A DNA stretch of 64,000 nucleotides. Origin: Pseudoruminococcus_B sp937901805. GTDB lineage: Bacteria; Bacillota; Clostridia; Oscillospirales; Ruminococcaceae. Within the stretch, counting starts at the first letter, position 1; each line of letters begins with the position of its first letter. The position numbers and the translations under genes were made by a program. The notes beneath the pieces were generated by a model. The model searched no databases, was not told the DNA's origin, and saw nothing but the letters and a program-made list of their open reading frames with translations. The DNA lies in the NCBI GenBank assembly GCA_963560245.1, contig CAUWNS010000003.1, positions 62,001 through 126,000 of the forward strand, in the 5' to 3' direction. Of this stretch, positions 7,461 through 15,006 are shown piece by piece.

Positions 7461-8579
7461 ATGTTGCAGTATGAAGAACTCCGGCTTCGCCTGGAAGATT
7501 TAAAGCCCTCGGTTGACGACTTAAAGTCCGCAATCGGTATTGACAAACTGAAAGAGGAAATCGCCCGGCTGGAAGAACAGGCAGCCGCCCCGGATTTTTG
7601 GGACGACATGAAAAATTCCCAGTCTGTTTTGCAGAAAACCAGCCAGCTGAAAGATAAAGTTGCCTCCTATGAGCAGCTCTGTTTAAAATATGACGACGCA
7701 ATGACCACAATTGAAATCGCGGATGAGGAAAACGATGAATCCCTTTATGAGGAAGCAAGCGCCGCCGTCAGCGCAGTAGAAAAAGATCTGGAAGAACAAA
7801 AACTTACCACGCTCCTCTCCGGCGAGTATGATGCCAAAAATGCAATTTTGGCCTTTCATGCAGGAGCCGGCGGCACTGAAGCCCAGGATTGGGTCGAGAT
7901 GCTCTATCGGATGTACCATCGCTGGGCTGAACAGCACCATTTTAAGGTTAAGGTACTGGATTATCTGGATGGAGAGGAAGCGGGAATTAAAAGCGCTACT
8001 ATCCTGGTGGAAGGGTTCAATGCCTATGGACTGCTCAAATCAGAATCCGGTGTACACCGTCTGGTGCGCGTCTCTCCGTTCGATTCTTCCGGCCGCCGCC
8101 ATACCTCGTTTGCCTCTGTGGAGGTTATGCCTGAAATCGGCGAGGAAGTAGAGGTGGAAATCCGGGATGAAGATCTCAAAGTGGATACTTACCGTTCTTC
8201 CGGCGCCGGGGGACAGCATGTCAATAAAACCGAATCTGCCGTCCGGATCACCCATCTTCCCACGGGGATTGTCGTTGCCTGCCAAAATGAACGCAGCCAG
8301 ATCCAAAACCGTGCGGTTGCCATGCGGATGCTGCGCTCAAAGCTTATTGAAATCAAAGAACGCGCCAATCTGGAAAAAATTGAGGATATCAAAGGGGAAC
8401 TCAAAGAAATCGCCTGGGGTTCTCAAATCCGTTCCTACGTTTTCATGCCCTATACCCTGGTGAAAGATCATCGCACCGGTTTCGAATCAGGAAATATCGG
8501 CGCCGTCATGGATGGAGATTTGGATGGTTTCATCAATGCGTACCTCAAAGCCTTCAGTCTTGGGGAACTAAAAAAATAA
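7461..8579 (+). CDS. prfB: peptide chain release factor 2
   Basis: Recognises UGA and UAA stop codons and triggers peptide release. The product is 372 residues. The N-terminal helical domain (MLQYEELRLRLEDLKPS) is followed by the Ser-Pro-Phe tripeptide of RF2 codon recognition (VSPFDSSGRRHTS) and the universal Gly-Gly-Gln in SSGAGGQHVNK. The frame stays open far upstream, but the promoter at 7332-7360 excludes starts before about 7367. The ATG at 7461 matches the family N-terminus; the ATG at 7446 is the alternative. The programmed +1 frameshift site (CUUUGA near codon 25) of many RF2 genes is absent: the frame is continuous, so that UGA-dependent autoregulation is lost. Confidence 0.95.
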   Translation: MLQYEELRLRLEDLKPSVDDLKSAIGIDKLKEEIARLEEQAAAPDFWDDMKNSQSVLQKTSQLKDKVASYEQLCLKYDDAMTTIEIADEENDESLYEEASAAVSAVEKDLEEQKLTTLLSGEYDAKNAILAFHAGAGGTEAQDWVEMLYRMYHRWAEQHHFKVKVLDYLDGEEAGIKSATILVEGFNAYGLLKSESGVHRLVRVSPFDSSGRRHTSFASVEVMPEIGEEVEVEIRDEDLKVDTYRSSGAGGQHVNKTESAVRITHLPTGIVVACQNERSQIQNRAVAMRMLRSKLIEIKERANLEKIEDIKGELKEIAWGSQIRSYVFMPYTLVKDHRTGFESGNIGAVMDGDLDGFINAYLKAFSLGELKK

Positions 8580-8597
8580 AAAATCGGAGGAATGAAA

Positions 8598-8891
8598 ATG
8601 CGTTTTCTCAACAAGGTAGATGAATTTAAGCAGGAAGCCAATAACGCCCTTTTTACCAAAGAACAGGCAATTGCAGTTGCCGTAAAACTGTTTGACGTGG
8701 AACTTGCAGATCCATCCAATTCTGAAGAAGATATCCGTGTGCTGACAGATGCCAAAAATCGGGTTTCTATCCGTTATTTTGACAGCACCGCTACACAGGT
8801 GGATGAAATCCTGGATTCAGTCGGCGTTGCACGCCTGACCGCGCAGGACATTGCCCAGGCGATAGACGTAATGCTTTTTGAGTCCAAATAA
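8598..8891 (+). CDS. conserved-looking small protein of unknown function
   Basis: 97 residues, acidic, with no membrane segment or recognised motif. The first half is predicted alpha-helical (FLNKVDEFKQEANNALFTKEQAIAVAVKLFDVEL); the rest alternates helix and strand. The Shine-Dalgarno CGGAGG lies 7 nt before the ATG at 8598; the ATG at 8592 is too close to it. It starts 18 nt after prfB and ends at a strong terminator, so it is probably co-transcribed with prfB. I do not recognise the family. Confidence 0.8.
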   Translation: MRFLNKVDEFKQEANNALFTKEQAIAVAVKLFDVELADPSNSEEDIRVLTDAKNRVSIRYFDSTATQVDEILDSVGVARLTAQDIAQAIDVMLFESK

Positions 8892-8901
8892 AAAGCTTTT
8901 A

Positions 8902-8938
8902 CAACAAAGGGGGGGAATCCACTCCCCCCTTTGTTTTT
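8902..8938 (+). terminator. terminator after the prfB unit
   Basis: ACAAAGGGGGG pairs with CCCCCCTTTGT, followed by TTTTT. Confidence 0.88.
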
Positions 8939-9034
8939 CAAACTTTGCGTTTCTGTTCACATCTCTCCTTTTCAAGCATAGAATAGAGAGAAAACAACTC
9001 TTGTTTTCCTGACTGAAAAGGAGAATGAATTCTT

Positions 9035-9562
9035 ATGACACAAAGAGAATTTTTACAGCTGATTACTGAAAATTACCCAGGTATCACGTCCCGTCTTCCC
9101 TTCTATTGTTCCGGCTGCTCTCCCTGTTTGCCTCAGCCGGCAGTGCCGCAGCCCCTTTCTTCTTACGGCTACTTTACAGCTTCCGGTACATTAACGGCCG
9201 CAGCAGGCGGCGGCATTCCCTTCACGGCACAAAATTTTGCAGGGGATGTTACCGCATCCGGGAACAACATCGTTCTTCAGCAGCCGGGTGCCTATCTGGT
9301 CACTTATTCGCTGAACCTCCCGCCATCGGCTGCCCTGAATACTGTGCTGAACCTCTCCCTGAATGGAACGCCGGTTGCCGGCACCCAGATCCGTGTGAAT
9401 AAAACGGATACGACTTCTCCCCATACGGTGTATGGCCAGGCCATACTCACGGTCGCATCGGCACCGGCTGCTTTGCAGCTCATAACCAGTGCCGATGTTA
9501 ACTTAACCGTAGAAACAGGCACCGATATTCTCGGTTCCCTGGTCGTGGTCAAACTCTCATGA
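9035..9562 (+). CDS. BclA C-terminal-domain-like surface protein
   Basis: 175 residues. Residues from about 45 on resemble the TNF-like jelly-roll domain at the C-terminus of BclA-type exosporium and spore-surface proteins: GTLTAAAGGGIPF, a VLQQPGAYLVTYSLNL strand pattern, LNGTPVAGTQ and a final GSLVVVKLS strand. The Cys- and Pro-rich stretch (YCSGCSPCLPQPAVPQP) takes the place of the usual collagen-like Gly-X-Y repeats, so this is a short form. No signal peptide is seen, as for mother-cell-assembled spore coat proteins. AAAAGGAG precedes the ATG. A spore-surface role is inferred from the family only. Confidence 0.7.
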   Translation: MTQREFLQLITENYPGITSRLPFYCSGCSPCLPQPAVPQPLSSYGYFTASGTLTAAAGGGIPFTAQNFAGDVTASGNNIVLQQPGAYLVTYSLNLPPSAALNTVLNLSLNGTPVAGTQIRVNKTDTTSPHTVYGQAILTVASAPAALQLITSADVNLTVETGTDILGSLVVVKLS

Positions 9563-9564
9563 TC

Positions 9565-9607
9565 GAATGGTCCCACAGCGGATGTCTCCGTTGTGGGACC
9601 ATTCTGT
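9565..9607 (+). terminator. terminator hairpin after the BclA-like gene
   Basis: GAATGGTCCCACA pairs perfectly with TGTGGGACCATTC. The T-run after it is weak (TGTTAT). Confidence 0.6.
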
Positions 9608-9732
9608 TATATAAAAGAATTAACGGCAAAATGCAATTGTATAAACCTTCATTTTCTGTTAAACTGTAATTATAGGTCATTGTAACAGGTTCTGCCTGTC
9701 CCTTTGTTTCCTGAAAAAAGGAGGCGGTTTCT

Positions 9733-10161
9733 ATCAAAAAGAAATTCATCTATATTCTGCTGCGCATCTCCGGTGTAGTGGAAATTTTTCTTTCCATCAT
9801 TGTGCTAATCGCTATTTTGGTTTCCTCCGTCTCCCTCATTGGAGAACTCGGGCTCTTTCATGGAAATCCCATCTCTCCTCAGGAACTGGATACCTTTTTA
9901 GGACAGGCTCTTGGCTTGGTTGTCGGTGTGGAATTCATCAAAATGCTGATACGTCATACCCCCGGCGCAGTGATCGAGGTGTTACTCTTTGCCATTGCAA
10001 GGCAGTTGATTGTCTATCATACCAGCACTCTGGAAACACTGATTGGAATCCTTGCCGTCGGCTGTGCGTTTGCAATTCGCAAATTTTTGTTCGTGGAAAA
10101 AATAGACGTTGATTTCCCCGAAAAAATGCCGCGGCAGGAAAAAGATTCCCATTCGAAATAA
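9733..10161 (+). CDS. PsiE-like membrane protein
   Basis: About 142 residues with four hydrophobic segments and the layout of the PsiE (phosphate-starvation-inducible) family: a first helix FLSIIVLIAILVSSVSLIGEL, then GLVVGVEFIKMLI, AVIEVLLFAIARQLIV and LIGILAVGCAFAIRKFLF, and a charged C-terminal tail. The exact role of the family is unclear. The start is unusual. The first standard start codon is the GTG at 9778, inside the first helix and without a ribosome site. AAAAAAGGAGGCGG (about 9712-9726) is placed for an ATC at 9733, which would give a normal Lys-rich N-terminus (KKKFIYILLRISG). A non-canonical AUC start or a base error are both possible. Confidence 0.65.
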   Translation: MKKKFIYILLRISGVVEIFLSIIVLIAILVSSVSLIGELGLFHGNPISPQELDTFLGQALGLVVGVEFIKMLIRHTPGAVIEVLLFAIARQLIVYHTSTLETLIGILAVGCAFAIRKFLFVEKIDVDFPEKMPRQEKDSHSK

Positions 10162-10212
10162 ACAGAAAAAGGGCGGGGAAGTGTTAAACATTTCCTCGCC
10201 CTTTTTCTGTTG
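10161..10212 (+). terminator. terminator after the PsiE-like gene
   Basis: AGAAAAAGGGCGGGGAA pairs with TTTCCTCGCCCTTTTTCT; T-run on the plus strand. Confidence 0.85.
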
Positions 10213-10291
10213 TCTTAGAATAATTCCCTGCAGAAAATCCATACTAGTATTGCTGCCGGTTGAAGCAGCAAAAAAGGAGGAGATTGCAACC

Positions 10292-10462
10292 ATGAAACAG
10301 TGTCATGCAAACCAGAGTATTAAATGTACCGTTCAGCAGTGTGTCAACCATTGTGAAAATGAAAACTACTGCTCCCTTGACTGTATTACAGTTGGTACCC
10401 ATGAGCTCAATCCTACCGTGGATCAGTGTACAGACTGCAAATCCTTTGAGCTGAAAAAATAG
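10292..10462 (+). CDS. DUF1540 domain protein
   Basis: 56 residues with eight cysteines in the DUF1540 pattern: Cys-Thr-Val-Gln-Gln-Cys, NHCENENYCSLDCITVG, and the closing Cys-Thr-Asp-Cys-Lys-Ser-Phe. The array suggests a small metal-binding protein. Function is unknown in the family. The start is the ATG at 10292, 11 nt after AAAGGAGG; longer in-frame readings lack a ribosome site and overlap the preceding terminator. Confidence 0.85.
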   Translation: MKQCHANQSIKCTVQQCVNHCENENYCSLDCITVGTHELNPTVDQCTDCKSFELKK

Positions 10463-10565
10463 CTTTCCAAACTCCTGAAATCCGGATCAAACTGAGGATT
10501 TCCATCAAACATTTGCGTGCCTCATTTTCAGTATTGCTTCCCAGGAATCTCCGGTTTCCCCCAAA

Positions 10566-10607
10566 CAACACAAGCCCGTGGAAATTTCCACGGGCTTGTG
10601 TTTCTTT
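10566..10607. terminator. bidirectional terminator between DUF1540 and MATE genes
   Basis: An 18-bp perfect inverted repeat, AACACAAGCCCGTGGAAA and its complement with no loop spacer, with T-rich tracts on both sides. It sits between convergent genes. Confidence 0.85.
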
Positions 10608-10620
10608 ATATGAGATCCTT

Positions 10621-12039
10621 TTATTCCATTGTAATGGTTTTTTTCTCTTCGCCTTCTTTGACAATTCCCTTCGTACGCCATTTTCCACGTTTGAAGAAAA
10701 AAACGATCAAAAGGGCGCCCGTTACCCAGGAAATCAACAGGGAAACAAACAAACTGTACGGGGAACCAACCGGAGATGCATCAGTTCTGGTAAAATAAGC
10801 GATTCCATACGCAATAGGAACACGGAGAACCACTGTGGTGATAATGGAAATCCACATCGGGGTCATGGTATCCCCTGCTCCTCTCATTACACCGGAAAGG
10901 ATTTGAGTAACTGCTACAGCAATATACCCAAGGGCCAATACGCGCAGCATACTGACGCCCAGATCAATCACTTCCTGAGTATTCGTGAACATTCTGAGTA
11001 AGAATTCTCCAAAGAGCAGGATACACAGCACCAGAACAGCAATGAAAATAAGTCCAATTTTCATACCGTCCTTTGTCCCCTCATGTACGCGATCCAAGCG
11101 GTTTGCGCCGATATTCTGCCCCGTATAGGTGGTCATAGCGTTTCCAAAGGTAAAATTCGGCATCATAGCAAAACCATCCACGCGCATAACCGCAGTATTG
11201 GCAGCAATAACCGCAGTGCCAAAACTGTTCGTCAGGGATTGTACCACAATCTGCGCCATGGAAAAAATCGCCTGAGTCAACCCAGCCGGAAGACCAAGCT
11301 TTACCAGCTGCATGACATATTGCTTTTTCAATTTCAGCACGGTCAGGTTCAGCGTGACAATGTCCCTCATCAATGCAAGACGAATCATACATAAAATTGC
11401 GGAAACCAGCTGGGCAATAGCTGTTGCAATGGCAACGCCTGCAACACCCCATCTCAATCCTGCTACAAACCAGATATCCAGGACGATATTAAGTCCGCAT
11501 GCAATCAACAGGAACAGCAGCGGGCTCATCGAGTCCCCCAATCCGCGCAGCATCCCGGAAAGAATATTGTAATAGGCCATTCCGATAATGCCAAAGAAAA
11601 TAATATTCAGGTACGTGCAGGACTGCTCAAAGATATCAGCCGGCGTATTGAGCAAAGACATCATTGGACGGCTGATAAGCGGCCCCAAAATTGTAATAAA
11701 AATGGATGTCAGCAGGGACAGAGTGATCGCCGTACCGACCGTATGGGAAAGGTGTTCCTTTTCCTTTGCTCCAAAATACTGGGAAACCATGATCGTCGCA
11801 CCGGTGGAAATCCCCATAAACAGTACCAGCAATAGATTTACTACCGGACCGCTCGCTCCCACTGCCGCCAGGGCGGTATCCCCCACATAAGTCCCGACAA
11901 CAATGGAGTCTACAGTATTATAGAGCTGCTGCGCCAGGTTTCCTATCAGAAGTGGAACAGAAAATTGTATCAGCCCCTTCACAGGGCTTCCCACAGTCAT
12001 ATCCTGCGCATTAAAAAGTTTTGAGAGTTTGCCGGACAT
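10621..12039 (-). CDS. MATE family efflux transporter (first of three)
   Basis: 472 residues with the twelve-helix pattern of MATE multidrug/toxin exporters, which use a Na+ or H+ gradient. The N-lobe begins IQFSVPLLIGNLAQQLYNTVDSIVVG. The C-lobe repeats the pattern with ALGYIAVAVTQILSGVMRGAGDTMTP. The C-terminus is positively charged and cytoplasmic. It has its own promoter at 12212-12240 and a leader of about 165 nt with a strong hairpin (12076-12105), so expression may be controlled after initiation. The substrate is not predictable. Two further MATE genes occur at 47.9 and 52.8 kb, the last broken. Confidence 0.9.
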   Translation of the reverse strand: MSGKLSKLFNAQDMTVGSPVKGLIQFSVPLLIGNLAQQLYNTVDSIVVGTYVGDTALAAVGASGPVVNLLLVLFMGISTGATIMVSQYFGAKEKEHLSHTVGTAITLSLLTSIFITILGPLISRPMMSLLNTPADIFEQSCTYLNIIFFGIIGMAYYNILSGMLRGLGDSMSPLLFLLIACGLNIVLDIWFVAGLRWGVAGVAIATAIAQLVSAILCMIRLALMRDIVTLNLTVLKLKKQYVMQLVKLGLPAGLTQAIFSMAQIVVQSLTNSFGTAVIAANTAVMRVDGFAMMPNFTFGNAMTTYTGQNIGANRLDRVHEGTKDGMKIGLIFIAVLVLCILLFGEFLLRMFTNTQEVIDLGVSMLRVLALGYIAVAVTQILSGVMRGAGDTMTPMWISIITTVVLRVPIAYGIAYFTRTDASPVGSPYSLFVSLLISWVTGALLIVFFFKRGKWRTKGIVKEGEEKKTITME

Positions 12040-12075
12040 TCAAGCACTCCTTTTCTAGGGTATGACAGAAAACAG

Positions 12076-12105
12076 GCGGCTGTACCGCACACGGCGGACA
12101 GCCGC
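12076..12105 (-). promoter_or_regulatory. leader hairpin of the MATE gene, possible attenuator
   Basis: On the minus strand GCGGCTGT pairs with ACAGCCGC around an inner GC-rich loop, followed by CTGTTTTCT, about 35 nt before the MATE start. It matches no riboswitch I recognise. Confidence 0.45.
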
Positions 12106-12211
12106 ACTTCCTTTTTTCTAAAGCTTCAGCGCAAGATCCTCCTGGCCTCAGCAATCGATCTCACGAAACAAAAGGTTGTCACTTGTCTTCCCGTAAAATT
12201 GTTCTAAAATT

Positions 12212-12240
12212 ATGGTATCACGCACTGTTTTTTCTGTCAA
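12212..12240 (-). promoter_or_regulatory. MATE promoter
   Basis: TTGACA (12240-12235), 17 bp, TACCAT (12217-12212) on minus; predicted start near 12205. Confidence 0.7.
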
Positions 12241-12310
12241 CAAAATCCGATTGGGAACCTGTATCTTTGTCAGCCTGAACGATAAAACAGCTCAAAAAAC
12301 AGCAGATATC

Positions 12311-13591
12311 TCAAAAAACCCGTACTGCGCCTGGCTCTCGGATTTGCAAAACCTGGATTTTACCCTGTCCTAACGCCTTTTCCATCTCTGCTACAAACTG
12401 CTCCAGCCGCCGCAGCGGCACAAATGTCTGTACAGTTCCTCCAAACCCTCCGCCATGTACGCGGAAGGCTCCTTCCTCTCCCAACAGCCGCTCACACAAG
12501 GCCAGTCCAATCCCCATTTCCTGATGATAAACGGCTCCGGAAGGATAAATATTCTGCAAATACTGGAATGAAGATTTTCCAGACTCTTTCACAAGACCCA
12601 AAAATCGGGGAAAATCCCCTGCACAAATGGCCTCCTTCTGTTTTTGCACCCGCAAATTTTCTCCAAAAAAGTGAACAGCGCGCAAAACGGCGCGATCCCC
12701 TGTTTTCTTCCGAATCGCCGGAATAGAAGCAAAAAACTCATCCGGAGATACTTCCCTCAGAACTTCTTTTCCAAAACAAGCCGCCACCCGTCCCATTTCT
12801 TCCGGGATGGCACCGTACTCATCCGAAAGACCTTCATGGCCGGCGCCGCAGTCGACAAGACAGAGAGCGTATCCGGCCTTCTTCGGATCAAACGGAAGTT
12901 TTTCTGTATATGGATTTTCCGGATTCTGAAAATCCAAAAAAATCGCCGACCCATTTGCACATGCCATCTGATCCATCAGGCCGCAGCTTTTCCCAAAATA
13001 GTGGTTTTCTGCATATTTTCCCGCCTGTGCCAGAAAGATGGGGGAAATACCATCCTCCTCAAACAGCCCGCTGATCATTTGTCCAACCAGCACCTCAAAT
13101 GCCGCAGAGGAGGAGATCCCCGATCCTGCCGAAATATCAGAAGAAATCAGGGCGTCAAATCCGCCCACAGCGTATCCTGCTTGCTGAAAACAGGCAGCCA
13201 CCCCACGGACAAAAGCAGCAGGAGTCCGGGCTTCTTCCTGCCGGGGCGCAGTGTCGTCCAGGCAAATTTCCATCTTTCCGTATCCTACAGAGTAAATCCG
13301 TATGGAATTTGTCCGATTTCTCGCGGCAACCGCTGCCGTATCCCGGCTTACCCCAGCCGCAAGGACGCATCCATGCTGATGATCCGTGTGATTTCCCCCT
13401 AATTCTGTACGTCCCGGAACAGAAAATATTTGGATACCGCGCGTCTCCGGGAAAATGGACTGATATTGATTATAAACTGTCTGCAATCTTTGTTTTCCTT
13501 CTTCCGGTGTCCTGTCTGGATATAGTTTCGCAATCATTTTTTCTTCTTTCCCAGACAGGGCGTTGTTTTGATGTAAAAAAAACGAGTTCAT
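12311..13591 (-). CDS. galK: galactokinase (GHMP kinase)
   Basis: ATP-dependent phosphorylation of galactose at C1, the entry step of the Leloir pathway. The galactokinase signature appears as GRTELGGNHTDHQHG (about 61-75). The GHMP ATP-binding loop is SAGSGISSSAAFEV and the C-terminal GHMP motif is RVHGGGFGGTVQ. The 426 residues make this the long form found in Clostridia, with an N-terminal extension of about 35 residues against the E. coli protein. AGAGGGGTGA precedes the ATG. No galT or galE lies next to it; galU is 6 kb away. It is divergent from an acetyltransferase gene. Confidence 0.93.
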   Translation of the reverse strand: MNSFFLHQNNALSGKEEKMIAKLYPDRTPEEGKQRLQTVYNQYQSIFPETRGIQIFSVPGRTELGGNHTDHQHGCVLAAGVSRDTAAVAARNRTNSIRIYSVGYGKMEICLDDTAPRQEEARTPAAFVRGVAACFQQAGYAVGGFDALISSDISAGSGISSSAAFEVLVGQMISGLFEEDGISPIFLAQAGKYAENHYFGKSCGLMDQMACANGSAIFLDFQNPENPYTEKLPFDPKKAGYALCLVDCGAGHEGLSDEYGAIPEEMGRVAACFGKEVLREVSPDEFFASIPAIRKKTGDRAVLRAVHFFGENLRVQKQKEAICAGDFPRFLGLVKESGKSSFQYLQNIYPSGAVYHQEMGIGLALCERLLGEEGAFRVHGGGFGGTVQTFVPLRRLEQFVAEMEKALGQGKIQVLQIREPGAVRVF

Positions 13592-13692
13592 ATATTCACC
13601 CCTCTGTGGTAAAATGGTGGATAAGTATTTCCTTTTTCCGCTTGTCCAATCAAAAGGATCTTAGAAAAATCAGTATCATCAGGAGAGATATC

Positions 13693-14175
13693 ATGAAAAT
13701 ACGGCTTGTAAAACCAGAAGATTTACAAACAATCACCCAAATTGAGTCCGCCTGCTTCCCTGCGGCGGAAGCGGCAACCCTGCAAACCTTTCAAAACCGC
13801 ATCCGGGCGTTTCCCTCCCACTTTTGGGTTCTGGAAAAAAGGGGGAGCCTGATTGGGTTTATCAACGGGATGGTAACAAACAGCCGGACAATCCGTGATG
13901 AAATGTTTGAAAATGCTTTTCTTCATCAGGAAAACGGTCTATATCAATCTGTTTTTGGATTGGACGTCCTTCCGGAACACCGCAGGCAGGGTTATGCCGC
14001 TTTACTAATGCGGGTATTGATCGAAAATGCAAAATTATCCGGAAAACGCGGCTGTATCCTGACCTGTAAGGAACATCTCCTCCACTATTACGAAACATTC
14101 GGTTATAACAATCTGGGAATCTCCGCCTCAAAACATGGAGGAGCCGTCTGGTACGATATGATTCTTGAATTCTGA
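13693..14175 (+). CDS. GNAT family N-acetyltransferase
   Basis: 160 residues with the GCN5-related fold. The acetyl-CoA pyrophosphate-binding loop is LPEHRRQGYAALLMRVL (about 101-117), and the C-terminal HYYETFGYNNLGIS matches the last strand region. It resembles the arylalkylamine/serotonin acetyltransferase-like branch, but the substrate cannot be assigned. The start is the ATG at 13693, 4-5 nt after AGGAGAGA; longer upstream readings are antisense to galK. It ends about 115 nt before an autoregulated TetR promoter. Confidence 0.85.
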   Translation: MKIRLVKPEDLQTITQIESACFPAAEAATLQTFQNRIRAFPSHFWVLEKRGSLIGFINGMVTNSRTIRDEMFENAFLHQENGLYQSVFGLDVLPEHRRQGYAALLMRVLIENAKLSGKRGCILTCKEHLLHYYETFGYNNLGISASKHGGAVWYDMILEF

Positions 14176-14290
14176 GTAAACCCATTCCTACAGGGCATGT
14201 CCGCATCGCCATAATCGCTTGTTTTGTCATCATACCACATTTTGCCCGGCAAGAAAACAGGCCCTTGGGAAAAGAAGCAATTCCCCTCAC

Positions 14291-14319
14291 TTGACTTTTT
14301 TCAGCAAATCGGATACAAT
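14291..14319 (+). promoter_or_regulatory. tetR promoter (14 kb)
   Basis: TTGACT (14291-14296), 17 bp, TACAAT (14314-14319). Confidence 0.8.
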
Positions 14320-14320
14320 G

Positions 14321-14344
14321 TGACCAGAAAAATATTTTTGGTCA
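14321..14344 (+). promoter_or_regulatory. candidate TetR operator
   Basis: A 24-bp near-perfect palindrome with arms TGACCA/TGGTCA and a centre AAAAATATTTTT (one mismatched pair). It lies directly after the -10 box, over the expected transcript start and 14 bp before the tetR start codon. The position suggests autorepression. Confidence 0.65.
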
Positions 14345-14358
14345 TACGGTGATGATAG

Positions 14359-14940
14359 ATGGCAACTGCATTTAGTGAACAGGAAAAACAAATGATTCGC
14401 GCCAAATTGATGGAAGAGGCCAGAAAGTGCATTTCTACGATTGGCATGCGAAAAACCACGGTGGATCAATTGGCCTATGGGGCCGATATCTCGAAAGGCG
14501 CCTTTTATAAATTTTATGAAAGCAAAGAAATGCTCTTTTTTGAGGTGTTGGAAAGCCTGCACACAGAAATTTACGAAGCAGCCTTTTCGATTCTTGCTTC
14601 ACGAAGGGATTTACCAGAACCCGAACGCGCGTCGCTGGCCTTTTTAACAGCCTGCGAAGTGATGGAAGAAAATTCGATGATGGACTTTTTTGAAAACGAT
14701 CTCTCCTATCTGCTCAGGAAAATCCCACAGGATGTGCTTGAAAAATATTACAGCAGCGACGATGCCCATATCCGGGATCTCTTTGCCAGGGGGGGACTGC
14801 ATTTGAAAGTGCCGGTGGAAACAGCCAGCGCGGCGATCCGGTCTGTTTTTTTGACCCTGCAGCATCAGACAGAACTGGGGAATTCTTTCCATACAGTGAT
14901 CGAATTGCTGGTGCGAGGGGTTTGCAGCCAACTGTTATAA
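14359..14940 (+). CDS. TetR/AcrR family transcriptional regulator
   Basis: 193 residues. The N-terminal helix-turn-helix domain runs about 14-60 (EARKCISTIGMRKTTVDQLAYGADISKGAFYKFYESKEMLF), including the typical TVDQLA...ISKGAFYKFY recognition segment. The C-terminal ligand/dimerisation domain is variable, so the inducer is unknown. A palindrome overlaps its own transcript start, indicating negative autoregulation. It is not obviously linked to a pump or enzyme: upstream is an acetyltransferase, downstream a convergent TraX gene. The target may be itself plus remote genes. Confidence 0.9.
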   Translation: MATAFSEQEKQMIRAKLMEEARKCISTIGMRKTTVDQLAYGADISKGAFYKFYESKEMLFFEVLESLHTEIYEAAFSILASRRDLPEPERASLAFLTACEVMEENSMMDFFENDLSYLLRKIPQDVLEKYYSSDDAHIRDLFARGGLHLKVPVETASAAIRSVFLTLQHQTELGNSFHTVIELLVRGVCSQLL

Positions 14941-14963
14941 TCCCATATAAATTCAACCTCCAT

Positions 14964-15006
14964 AAAAAACAGTCCGGCGGAGCACCATTCCGCCGGACTG
15001 TTTTTA
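14964..15006. terminator. bidirectional terminator between tetR and traX
   Basis: AAAAACAGTCCGGCGGA pairs with TCCGCCGGACTGTTTTT around a 7-nt loop. The genes are convergent and the hairpin overlaps the last codon of the TraX gene. Confidence 0.85.
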
